Part shown: positions 45,732 to 54,700 of the stretch, piece by piece
Layout of the letters: each line of letters begins with the position of its first letter
Numbering within the stretch: position 1 is the first letter of the stretch
Source: Dethiobacter alkaliphilus
Lineage (GTDB): Bacteria; Bacillota; Dethiobacteria; DTU022; UBA8154
Length of the DNA: 64,000 bases
Assembly (NCBI GenBank): GCA_016841605.1
Contig: JAENYV010000004.1
Location: 62,001-126,000, forward strand
Direction of reading: 5' to 3'
Program-made: the position numbers and the translations under genes
Notes under the pieces: generated by a model
The model's input: only the letters and a program-made list of their open reading frames with translations
Database searches by the model: none
Told to the model about the DNA's origin: nothing

Positions 45732-46364
45732 TCACCCGTTCCGGCTTCCCACTGCCGGCTGCTTCCAACTCCTGATGTAAAAATAAAGGACAAAAAGAAA
45801 TCCGGAAAAAAGGATAATTTTTTTCCTGAGGGGCATATAACTCCAGAAGCCTTCATAAAAAACATTCAAGCTTTCCTGCCAATTGACCTCAGGCAACTTG
45901 AAACACAGTTTCCCCCCGTCACGATAGAAAAGGACAGCTGCTTTGTTTTCAACGGGGTTTTCTTCTTTTCCCTGATAGTAAACCCAGATATGGGAGGGAG
46001 AGATGAAGGCTTCATAGGGAATATCCAGCGCCTCCAGGGTGGAAGCCAGAATGATAAAACGAGTTTTACAATCTCCCGCCCCTTTTCCGATGGCTTCTTC
46101 GGCAGTGGGAAAATACCAGGGAAGATCGTAATTTTGCCAGTCGTAACGGTAAGGGAACTCCTGCAAAATAAATTCCTCCACCAGAGCAGGGTCGTCCCTG
46201 CTGGGGAGTCGGGGGATTAATTTTTCCGCAGCCAGGGGATCCGTTGGAGGGATAAGCAGGCGACGAATACTTGTAGCCAGATCTGCCGGACGGGGATAGA
46301 GAACCAGGAGTGTCCAGAGTAAGACAAAGAGAAGAGAGCCGAGCCGTTTTCCGGGAAAGGTCAA
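45732..46364 (-). CDS. Transglutaminase-like membrane-anchored protein
   Basis: 210 residues. An N-terminal hydrophobic helix (LGSLLFVLLWTLLVLY) and a C-terminal helix (IILFSGFLFVLYFYI) flank a transglutaminase/cysteine-protease core. The nucleophile lies in GAGDCKTRFIILAS and the histidine in SPSHIWVYY. It probably acts at the membrane surface on peptides or cell-wall components; activity is unproven. It is convergent with the radical SAM gene, 23 bases apart. The plus-strand ORF 45705-46220 is a shadow. Confidence 0.8.
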   Translation of the reverse strand: MTFPGKRLGSLLFVLLWTLLVLYPRPADLATSIRRLLIPPTDPLAAEKLIPRLPSRDDPALVEEFILQEFPYRYDWQNYDLPWYFPTAEEAIGKGAGDCKTRFIILASTLEALDIPYEAFISPSHIWVYYQGKEENPVENKAAVLFYRDGGKLCFKLPEVNWQESLNVFYEGFWSYMPLRKKIILFSGFLFVLYFYIRSWKQPAVGSRNG

Positions 46365-46381
46365 GTTTTTTCTCTCCTAAC

Positions 46382-46431
46382 CACTACAGCGAAAAATAGT
46401 AATTGGCGGTCTTAGTTTTCGTAGTAACACC
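46382..46431 (+). repeat. Dispersed CTACAGCGAAAA repeat, short copy
   Basis: CACTACAGCGAAAAATAGTA opens this element. AGTTTTCGTAGTAACACC closes it and, reversed, resembles the same end, so it looks like a ~50-bp element with inverted terminal repeats. It is in the spacer between the transglutaminase-like gene and comEA. Confidence 0.55.
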
Positions 46432-46617
46432 AGGTGCTATCCTTATTTATAATTGGTAAGTTTTCAACATTTTTTTGTTTTTTTCTGGTAAATTACCCTT
46501 TTCTTTAGCAGGAAAAGAGCAACAGTTTGTCGAAAAAGGTAAAACAAAGGTCTCAGGATATTATTTATTATTTTATCCGGTGGCTGAAAGACAATTCTGT
46601 TAAAGGGTGAAAGGGAG

Positions 46618-47265
46618 TTGCTGAAACTTACGCCGAAAGAACAGAAACTGGTTATCTTACTGGCATGTCTCCTGGTTTTCGGTTTTGTCATGAAATTTGT
46701 CCTGCCCGAGAAGGAACCATTACAAATTACCAGTAAGTCTGAAGCGGGAGAGTTAACTAATTCCGGGACGGAAAATTTACCCATTGAGCAAATAAAGCAA
46801 GGAGATCCTTCTGCGGAAACAAAAAAGACTATCGAGATTCATATTACCGGGGCTGTTGCCAACTCCGGTGTCTATCTCCTGGAAGAAGGGGCGCGGGTTT
46901 ATCAGGCAGTGGAAAAAGCGGGAGGACCACTGGAGGACGCGGACCTTGAGCGGATCAATCTCGCTCAGCCTCTTTATGACGGACAGCAAGTTATTATCCC
47001 CCGACAGGTAACAGAGGGGCTCTCCGGAGAAGAGGGAAGACCGGTTTTGGAAAAATTATCTTCCCGGGAAGAAAAGGTAAACATTAATATGGCCACACAG
47101 TCCCAGCTTGAAGCTCTTCCGGGGATTGGCTCTGTTAAAGCGCAGAGCATAATTAAATACCGGCAGGAAAACGGCTTTTTCTCCAGCATCGAAGACCTGC
47201 TCAATGTTAACGGGATTGGAGATAAAACCCTGGAAGGGATAAGGGAACTGGTGTCAATTTATTAG
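46618..47265 (+). CDS. comEA: ComEA-like competence DNA-binding protein
   Basis: 215 residues. An N-terminal membrane anchor (LVILLACLLVFGFVMKFVL) is followed by a linker. An SLBB-like domain (IHITGAVANSGVYLLEEGARV) and two helix-hairpin-helix motifs at the end (INMATQSQLEALPGIGSVKA; LLNVNGIGDKTLEGI) come next. This is the standard ComEA layout; it binds incoming double-stranded DNA outside the membrane. The start is TTG 46618, with AAAGGG further upstream than usual. No comEB/comEC follows; the gene is alone and closed by a terminator. Confidence 0.9.
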   Translation: MLKLTPKEQKLVILLACLLVFGFVMKFVLPEKEPLQITSKSEAGELTNSGTENLPIEQIKQGDPSAETKKTIEIHITGAVANSGVYLLEEGARVYQAVEKAGGPLEDADLERINLAQPLYDGQQVIIPRQVTEGLSGEEGRPVLEKLSSREEKVNINMATQSQLEALPGIGSVKAQSIIKYRQENGFFSSIEDLLNVNGIGDKTLEGIRELVSIY

Positions 47266-47301
47266 TTGCGCCTTCTTTCATCCTTTAAAACATGCCCTTT
47301 A

Positions 47302-47326
47302 AAAAAGCGAATTCTCGCTTTTTTTT
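47302..47326 (+). terminator. comEA terminator
   Basis: AAAAGCGA (47303-47310), loop ATTC, TCGCTTTT (47315-47322) followed by more T. A clear rho-independent terminator 37 bases after the comEA stop. Confidence 0.85.
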
Positions 47327-47419
47327 ACTTTAAGAAGGATTTTTTTCTCTAGTGAAGTATATAACTAAAGATATCCTGTTTTAATCCTGTTTTGATAGAA
47401 AGGAGGAAGTAGCCCGGCC

Positions 47420-50248
47420 GTGCATGTGGCGGAAATCGAACCGGGCTTTAAATTCATGATGATTAGATCAAAAATATGGATTTTTGTCGTATTCTTTGTT
47501 CTCCTGGTTCTCGGTATTTGGCTTACAGGCCTGTATACGGACTGGTTGTGGTTTAAAAACCTGGGGTATGAAGCAGTATTTATGACGGTTTTTCTTTCCC
47601 GTTGGGGTGTCCGTCTGGCAGCATGGCTGCTTTTCTTTCTCTTTCTCTATATTAACCTTCTTTTTACCAGGAGAACACTGTTAACCTTTTCAAATTCCGA
47701 GCTGAGGGAGCGAATAGCAGGGAGCGGTCTGGGACGCTTTTTAACTCCGGGAAAAGTAACGCTCTTTTTCCTGGGGGTCAGCCTGCTTATTTCTTTCTTT
47801 TTTTCAGCATATGCCGGCAGCTTATGGTTGCCGGTCCAGCAGTTTATTCAGGGTGTGAAGTTCGGAATTGAGGAACCGATTTTCCAAAGGGATGCTTCTT
47901 TCTATATTTTTCAGCTTCCTTTCTGGCGTACCCTCTACACTTTTTTACAGACGATGATTATTCTTACACTGCTCAGTACAGGTGTTATCTATTTCCTTTC
48001 CAACCCTACCGTTCAAGTGGGAAGGAAGATGGCCTTTATCCCCCAGAGGGGACAGGGGCATCTTTCCCTTTTGCTGGCCCTTTCTTTTCTTTTAAAAGCC
48101 TGGGATTACCGTTTAAAAATGTATGAACTGCTCTTCTCTACCCGTGGGGTAACATTTGGACCGGGTTATACCGATTTGAATGCCAACCTTCCGGCTTTAT
48201 GGATTCTTTTATTCTTATCGGTCGCGATTGCCGGTTTGCTCCTTTTTAATATTTTCCGTCGCCAATCCCGCCTGATCTTTATCAGTGTCGGACTGCTTAT
48301 CGTGGCATCGCTTTTGGTCGGGAGCATCTATCCCGGGCTTGTTCAGCAGTTCCGCGTGGGCCCTAATGAGTTTGTTTTGGAACGTCCGTTTTTGGAGCAC
48401 AATATTGCTTTAACACGAAAGGCTTTTGGCCTGGATGATGTGCGCCAGGAGATGTACCCTGCCAGTCCGGAACTGGATTGGGAAGGACTGGAAGAGGAAA
48501 GGGGAACTCTGGATAATGTCCGTCTCTGGGATTATCGCCCCCTGCGCCAGACTTACAACCAGCTCCAGGGTATCAGACCGTATTATGAATTTGTGGATGT
48601 GGATACGGATCGTTACATACTTGACGGGGAAAACCGGCAGGTAATGCTCTCCGCCAGGGAACTGAACCAGGAAAAATTGGCTTCTCAGGCCCAGACCTGG
48701 GTTAATTTGCGCCTGCAGTACACCCATGGTTATGGTCTGGCCATGAGCCCTGTTGCCAGGGTCACCCCCCAGGGTCTCCCTGCTTTTACAATCCAGGATA
48801 TTCCCCCTGTCACCTCCGGAGGTTTGGAATTGAACAGGCCGGAGATTTATTACGGCCAAATCAGCAACGATTATGTCATCGTTAATACCAGAACCGCGGA
48901 ATTCAGCTATCCGGTGGGGGATACCAATGCTTTTACTCACTACGAGGGAAATGGAGGGGTTCTTTTAAACAGTTTCGGCAAGCGTCTTCTCTATGCTCTC
49001 AAGTTTTCAGATTATAACATGATCCTCTCCGGTGAGATCACACCGGAGAGCCGTATCATGTTCAACCGGCGCATCTTTTCCCGAGTTTCTACGCTGGCTC
49101 CTTTTTTGCGTTACGATGAGGACCCGTATCTTGTTCTTGCTGAAGGGCGCCTTTTTTGGATTCTGGATGCCTATACGGTCACGGGTAATTTTCCTTATTC
49201 TCAGCCGTACAACGGAATAAACTATATGCGCAACTCAGTGAAAGTGGTTGTTGATGCGTATAATGGCAATGTGGATTTTTATCTTGCCGATGCTAACGAC
49301 CCTCTGGTCCGGACGTACTCCCGCATTTTCCCCACTTTATTTAAGAATATGGGACAGATGCCGGAAGCGCTTTCCAGGCAACTGCGTTATCCGGAGAATT
49401 TTCTCAGTATGCAGGCCCAGGTTTTTTCTACTTATCATATGACTGACACCAATGTTTTTTATAACCGGGAAGACCTCTGGGAGATCCCCAACGAGAAATA
49501 CTCCGAATCAATTCAGCCGGTGGAACCGTATTATACGATCTTGCAGTTGCCCGGGGTAGAAGAGCCGGAATTTCTCCTGATCCTTCCCTTTACACCTTCA
49601 AAAAGGGACAATATGATTGCCTGGATGGCCGGCCGTTCAGATGGGGCTAATTACGGTGAACTCCTGGTTTACCTTTTCCCCAAGGAGAGTGTTGTTTTCG
49701 GGCCGATGCAGATCGAGACCCGTATTGATCAGAATACCCTTATTTCACAACAGTTGAGCCTCTGGGATCAGAGAGGTTCCAGGGTTATCCGGGGCAATCT
49801 CCTGGTTTTACCGGTTGATGATTCCATTCTTTATGTGGAACCCGTTTTTCTTCAAGCCGAGCAGAGTGAGCTTCCGGAGTTGGCCCGCGTGATCGTAGGT
49901 TTCCAGGAAAAGGTTGTCATGGAGCAGACTCTGGAGGAAGCCCTGGTCTCGATTTTTGGGGACAGAGAAGCCCCCACGCCCGGAGTTCCGACGGAAGAAA
50001 GACCGGAGACCGGTTTGCCGGGTCCGCAAGAGCCCTCTGATATTGAGGGTCCGGGGATACTTCCTACGGTTCCGGATCTGGCCCAACGAGCGCAGGAGCT
50101 TTTACAGCAAGCCCAGGAGAGACAGAGGGATGGAGATTGGGCCGGTTATGGCCGTTCTCTGACAGAACTGGAAGGAACCCTGCAAGAACTTGTCAGAATG
50201 AGCGGTGGTAGTGCCGGAAGCGGTACTAATGAAACAAACCAGGAGTAG
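47420..50248 (+). CDS. UPF0182-family large membrane protein
   Basis: 942 residues. Seven or so membrane helices fill residues 12-300 (LLVLGIWLTGLYTDWLWFKNLGYEAVF is the family opening; excerpted). A large extracytoplasmic domain follows with the conserved LWDYRPLRQTYNQLQGIRPYY and FPTLFKNMGQMPEAL. The tail is proline-rich, then a coiled Gln/Glu segment. UPF0182 proteins are widespread in Clostridia and Actinobacteria, with no known function. The start GTG 47420 has AAAGGAGGAAG upstream. Its spacer to rnhA carries a repeat and a GC hairpin. Confidence 0.92.
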   Translation: MHVAEIEPGFKFMMIRSKIWIFVVFFVLLVLGIWLTGLYTDWLWFKNLGYEAVFMTVFLSRWGVRLAAWLLFFLFLYINLLFTRRTLLTFSNSELRERIAGSGLGRFLTPGKVTLFFLGVSLLISFFFSAYAGSLWLPVQQFIQGVKFGIEEPIFQRDASFYIFQLPFWRTLYTFLQTMIILTLLSTGVIYFLSNPTVQVGRKMAFIPQRGQGHLSLLLALSFLLKAWDYRLKMYELLFSTRGVTFGPGYTDLNANLPALWILLFLSVAIAGLLLFNIFRRQSRLIFISVGLLIVASLLVGSIYPGLVQQFRVGPNEFVLERPFLEHNIALTRKAFGLDDVRQEMYPASPELDWEGLEEERGTLDNVRLWDYRPLRQTYNQLQGIRPYYEFVDVDTDRYILDGENRQVMLSARELNQEKLASQAQTWVNLRLQYTHGYGLAMSPVARVTPQGLPAFTIQDIPPVTSGGLELNRPEIYYGQISNDYVIVNTRTAEFSYPVGDTNAFTHYEGNGGVLLNSFGKRLLYALKFSDYNMILSGEITPESRIMFNRRIFSRVSTLAPFLRYDEDPYLVLAEGRLFWILDAYTVTGNFPYSQPYNGINYMRNSVKVVVDAYNGNVDFYLADANDPLVRTYSRIFPTLFKNMGQMPEALSRQLRYPENFLSMQAQVFSTYHMTDTNVFYNREDLWEIPNEKYSESIQPVEPYYTILQLPGVEEPEFLLILPFTPSKRDNMIAWMAGRSDGANYGELLVYLFPKESVVFGPMQIETRIDQNTLISQQLSLWDQRGSRVIRGNLLVLPVDDSILYVEPVFLQAEQSELPELARVIVGFQEKVVMEQTLEEALVSIFGDREAPTPGVPTEERPETGLPGPQEPSDIEGPGILPTVPDLAQRAQELLQQAQERQRDGDWAGYGRSLTELEGTLQELVRMSGGSAGSGTNETNQE

Positions 50249-50252
50249 ACAC

Positions 50253-50322
50253 CGGGCGTTTTACCCGAGTGACCGCCAAACCATCTCTATGGCGCCGCTA
50301 ATTACTAGTTTTACCTGTAGTG
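50253..50322 (-). repeat. Dispersed repeat copy, inverted, with GC hairpin
   Basis: The minus strand reads CACTACAGGTAAAACTAGTA then ATTAGCGGCGCC, the repeat core. Further on lies the hairpin GGGCGTTTTACCCG of the kind also found at 56.58 kb. It occupies the spacer after the UPF0182 gene. Confidence 0.5.
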
Positions 50323-50327
50323 TTAAG

Positions 50328-50350
50328 GCCCCTCGCGGTTAGCGAGGGGC
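50328..50350 (+). terminator. GC-rich hairpin, possible terminator of the UPF0182 gene
   Basis: GCCCCTCGC (50328-50336) and GCGAGGGGC (50342-50350) with loop GGTTA. There is no T-run, so termination would be weak; it may shield the 3' end of the transcript. Confidence 0.45.
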
Positions 50351-50359
50351 TGATGAATC

Positions 50360-50389
50360 TTGACAAGGATACCCGGATAGAAATACAAT
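50360..50389 (+). promoter_or_regulatory. rnhA promoter
   Basis: TTGACA (50360-50365), 18 bases, TACAAT (50384-50389), about 80 bases before the rnhA ATG. Confidence 0.6.
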
Positions 50390-50469
50390 GTACAAAGTGT
50401 TACAATAACTATCGCCAACTGTATTACTTTCCGATTTCATTTTTTTTATTGGAGGGCTTTGGAGAGCTT

Positions 50470-50922
50470 ATGAAAGAAGTTGTTATCTATACGGATGGTG
50501 CCTGTAAAGGCAATCCGGGCCCGGGGGGGTGGGCCGCTCTTTTGGTATATAAAGAACAGAAAAAAGAAATATCGGGGTCGGAACCCCATACTACCAATCA
50601 GAGAATGGAGCTGAAGGCCGCGGTTGAAGGTTTGCGTTTATTGAAGGAACCCTGCAGAGTGCGGCTTCATTCCGATAGCGCTTACCTGGTGAATGCTTTC
50701 AGGCAGGGATGGCTGCAGAGGTGGCAGCAAAACGGCTGGCAAACAAAAAACAAAGAGCCGGTCATAAACCAGGACTTATGGAGAGAACTTTTGACTTTTT
50801 CCCGGCGCCACCATATTGAATGGATTAAAGTGAAAGGACACAGCACGGATTGTTACAATAACCGTTGCGATCGTCTGGCTCAGGAAGCGGCTGTGAGCCA
50901 AAATAAAGGTAAACCGGACTGA
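50470..50922 (+). CDS. rnhA: Ribonuclease HI
   Basis: 150 residues, degrading the RNA of RNA-DNA hybrids. All acidic active-site residues are visible: Asp in YTDGACKGNPGPGGW, Glu in QRMELKAA, Asp in HSDSAYLV and Asp in NNRCDRLA. I use ATG 50470 (GGAGAGCTT upstream). The track's 50 extra codons run back over the promoter and the GC hairpin and are not real. Lgt follows 26 bases downstream, probably in the same transcript. Confidence 0.95.
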   Translation: MKEVVIYTDGACKGNPGPGGWAALLVYKEQKKEISGSEPHTTNQRMELKAAVEGLRLLKEPCRVRLHSDSAYLVNAFRQGWLQRWQQNGWQTKNKEPVINQDLWRELLTFSRRHHIEWIKVKGHSTDCYNNRCDRLAQEAAVSQNKGKPD

Positions 50923-50948
50923 ATAGGAACAGGGGGGAGAGAAAGAGG

Positions 50949-51728
50949 ATGCACCCGATTTTATTTGAATTTGGACCTTTGACCATCTATTCGTACGGAG
51001 CGATGCTCTGTTTAGCTTTCATGGTGACGATAATCTGGGCTTTAAGGGAAGCCCCTGCAGAAAAGATTAACCGGGATTATCTCTACGATCTTTTTATCGT
51101 CATTATGCTGTTTTCCCTGTTGGGCTCCCGTTTAGCTTATGTTATCCTTAATTGGGATTTCTACCGGGCAGGTCCATGGTGGAAAGTATTTGCTTTCCGG
51201 CAAGGCGGCCTGACCTTCATGGGCGGTTTAATTATGGCCGTCCTGGGGGGGGTAATTTATTGTCACTATAGAAAGATTAATTTTTTAAGATATTTGGACT
51301 TTTTCGCGCCGTTTATTGCTCTGGGTTATGCTATAACCCGTATAGGTTGTTTTTTGAACGGCTGCTGCTACGGACATATTACTTCTTTACCCTGGGGGGT
51401 GGCCTTTCCTGCAGTGGACAGCTTTCACCGGCACCCCACCCAGTTATATGCCTCAGGCGCGGTTCTGATTATTTTTTTACTGCTTCGTGTTTTGAAAAGG
51501 TACAAGTTCTTTGACGGCTATGTTTTCGTACTTTTTATGATTTTTTACGGAGTGTATCGTTTTATTGTAGAGTTTTACAGGATCGAGGAACCTTTTCTCG
51601 GTTTTATGACCCAGGCCCAATTGGCATCTTTAATTTTAATTCTTGCCGGTGTTGTTATTTTTTTGTGGAAAAAAGGAGAAAAAAGAAAAATAGGGAAAAC
51701 TAATAAAAAGAAGGCAGGTGAGCTGTAA
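50949..51728 (+). CDS. lgt: Prolipoprotein diacylglyceryl transferase
   Basis: 259 residues with seven membrane helices; it transfers diacylglycerol to the lipobox cysteine of prolipoproteins such as the serpin here. The signature RIGCFLNGCCYG, the conserved HPTQLYAS and the arginines of YGVYRFIVEFYR are present. GGGGGAGAGAAAGAGG precedes ATG 50949. The C-terminus is lysine-rich. It lies between rnhA and the large activase gene with short spacers. Confidence 0.95.
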   Translation: MHPILFEFGPLTIYSYGAMLCLAFMVTIIWALREAPAEKINRDYLYDLFIVIMLFSLLGSRLAYVILNWDFYRAGPWWKVFAFRQGGLTFMGGLIMAVLGGVIYCHYRKINFLRYLDFFAPFIALGYAITRIGCFLNGCCYGHITSLPWGVAFPAVDSFHRHPTQLYASGAVLIIFLLLRVLKRYKFFDGYVFVLFMIFYGVYRFIVEFYRIEEPFLGFMTQAQLASLILILAGVVIFLWKKGEKRKIGKTNKKKAGEL

Positions 51729-51773
51729 TCTTTTTCCTGCACTGTACCTTTTGATAATCAGAGGTGAAAACAA

Positions 51774-54700
51774 ATGAACTTGCATAAAGAGAAGGCCGCA
51801 ATAGTCCCGGGGGTCGGGCTTGACCTTGGGACTTTTGCCGTCAAGGGAGTGCTTGTCGAGGGAAAAGAGATACGCAAAGTTACTGTTCCAACGGCGGGAA
51901 ACCCTGTTGAGGCGGCGAAAAAGTGTCTGGATGCCGTTCTGGAGGGCCGGCAGGGCCATGTTCGGTTTGGCCTGACGGGGGCCAACGCTTCTCTTCTAGC
52001 TCGAAAATTAGGAATTAAGCCCCAGTTGGAGATCGAAGCACTGCAGCGCGGCCTGACGTTCCTGGGGCTGGATGGCCGGGCGGTTCTTTCCCTGGGGCAT
52101 GAGAATATGTATTATCTCGAACTGGGGCCGGCAGGGGCGGTGACCTTCTTTAACCGCAACGGCCAGTGCGCCGCGGGCAGCGGGGCTTTTTGGTACCAAC
52201 AGGCCACCAGAATGGGATACAATGACCGCGAGCTGGCCAAGATTGCCCTGGAAGCAGAGGCCCCGGTTAAAATTTCGGGGCGCTGTGCCGTTTTTGCCAA
52301 GTCGGATATGACTCACGCCATCAACGAGGGGGCAACTCAAAGCGCCGTATCGGCCGGGATGGCCAAAGCCCTTGCGGACATGGTCCTTTCCAATGTGGCT
52401 TTGAACCGGATCGCCGGTCCGGGATTACTCCTGGCGGTGGGAGGAGTAGCCAATAATGAGGCTGTAATAAAATATATAGAAGATTATTGCACAGAACGGG
52501 GTGTTGAGCTGGTAATTCCTCCGGATCACGAGTTTATCAGCGCGCTGGGTGTATCGAACGGCGCTGAGCAGTTTCCCGTAAGCTCTCTGCTGAGTCTGGG
52601 AGAGTTGCTGGGAGAAAATTATTCCCCGGAAAATCCTTTGCCTCCCCTTGAACCGGGCAAGGTAAAATACATGGAAGCGCCTCCGGTAGAAGAAGGTTAT
52701 GACCTTTCTACTGTTTATCTTGGTGTAGATTGTGGTTCTGTTTCGACCAAATGTGCCCTCCTGGATGGGAAGGGGCGTTTTATCGGTGGGATTTATTTCC
52801 CGACGGCAGGTCGTCCTGCACTGCAGGTAATGGAACTTATGAAGGAAGTGGAACACCAGTACGGGGATTTGCTCCGCGATGTCCGGATAGTTGCCTGTAC
52901 CACAGGTTCCGGGCGTTTTTTATCCCAGAAAATTTTAAATGCCGAATATGCCGTCGATGAGATTACTTGCCAGGCTGAAGGAGTGAAATATCTCTGCGGG
53001 GATAAAGGGACCCTTTCCATTATTGAAATCGGCGGTGAGGATTCTAAATTTTTACAGTTAAAGAACGGTATGCTCTACGATTACAATATGAACCCCGTTT
53101 GTGCTGCAGGAACAGGGACCTTTCTAGAGAACCTGGCCGGTTTGCTGGGGGTAGAGATTAAGGATGAGTTTTCTCGTCTGGCCTTTGCCGCTGATTTTGC
53201 CATTGACCTGGGTGATACCTGTACCCTGCTCTCCCAATCGTCTCTGGTCGCTGCTGCTTCCCGGGGACTTCCTCTGACTTCCCAACTGGCCAGTCTGGCC
53301 TATTCTTCCGCCAGGAATTATATTACGAAGACAGTAGAAAACCGGCCCCTGGAGGGAAGGCTTATTTTTACGGGGGCAACAGCTAAAAACCATGCCCTGG
53401 CCAGTGCTTTTGCTGCGGAGTGCGGCCGTGAAATTATCATACCTCCCCATCCTGAACTTTCCGGTGCGCTGGGGAGCGCTGTCATTGCCGGGACATTTCA
53501 TCAGGACGGGCAAAAGCCGGACTTTGCCTTCCGCAGTTTGCAGAAATTAAAAGAATTTACCGTAACCAAGAACAAATGTAAAGCCAACTGTGAACACGAA
53601 CACAACTGCACTCTTGATGTGATTCAGTTTAGTGATGGAAGTAAATTCCTTTACGGGGACCGTTGTGGCCGTTTTTCCGGGCTGGAGAAAAAAGCAGTAG
53701 ACGACCGCCTTCCCGATTATAAAGTCCTGCGCAACGATGCTTTTTATGCGGCAGCGGGAGAGCCTTTGGAAGAAGGAATCCGGGTGGGACTGGCCCGCAG
53801 CGGGATGTTTTTTGACCTCTATCCTTTCTGGTCGGCATTTTTCCGCGGGCTGGGTGCGAAAATTGTCCTCTCTCCCCCGACTTCTTCCGGGATTTTGGAA
53901 ATGGGGAAAAGGGAGCTAAAATCGGAGATGTGTTACCCCATGGAAGTTCTGGTGGGACACCATGCCGAGCTGAACGAAATGGCTGATCTTGATTATCTGT
54001 TTATTCCCGAGGTGGTGGATATGGAACCCCTGCCCTGGGCGGATGAGTGGCCCCGGGGATTTACCTGTTCCCTGCTCCAGACGGCTAAAGGGGTTATTGT
54101 TAATTCCCTGCATCTTCCGGAAGAAAAAGTCCTGTATGCCCAGTTAAATTACCGGGGAGGCAAGAAGAGAATTCTTTTTCAGTTGGAACCGGTCGCCAAG
54201 AAAATATTGGGTTCCGCTTTCAGTGAAGAGCGTCTGCTTCGAGCCGTAGAAGAGGGATACCGCGCCCAGGAAAAATTTCTTTTCCTTATCAGGGAGAAAA
54301 GCCTGCAAATTATGGATGAGCTCCACAATTACCGGGAACTGGTTTGTGCCGTTTTTGTGGGTAGACCTTATACGATTTACGATGATTTTGTCTCCAAGGG
54401 TTCGCTGGACTTTGCCCGGCAGAGAGGACTGCTTGCCGTCCCGCAGGACTTTCTGCTGGAATACCTGCGGGGATGGTACAGGGGCGAAATTTCTCATCCG
54501 GTGCTGGACCGGTCGCGGGAAGAATTTAAAGAGCGACTGCAAAACCTTTTAACCCACGTGGATAATATTTACCCCATTCAACTGCAAAAGATGCTGTCAA
54601 CGGTCTTTTGGACGGAATTTCTGAATGAGAGAGCCGGTGAAACAGGGTTACCGCTCATGCATATTATTTTTCAGGATCCTTTCAAATGCGGCCCTAATGC

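Noticed and set aside
45705-46220. 171-residue plus ORF after the radical SAM gene
   Set aside because: Opposite strand to the transglutaminase-like gene, which has catalytic motifs and membrane helices.
50320-50469. N-terminal extension of RNase HI
   Set aside because: It translates the GC hairpin and promoter; family proteins begin at the KEVVIYTDG segment.
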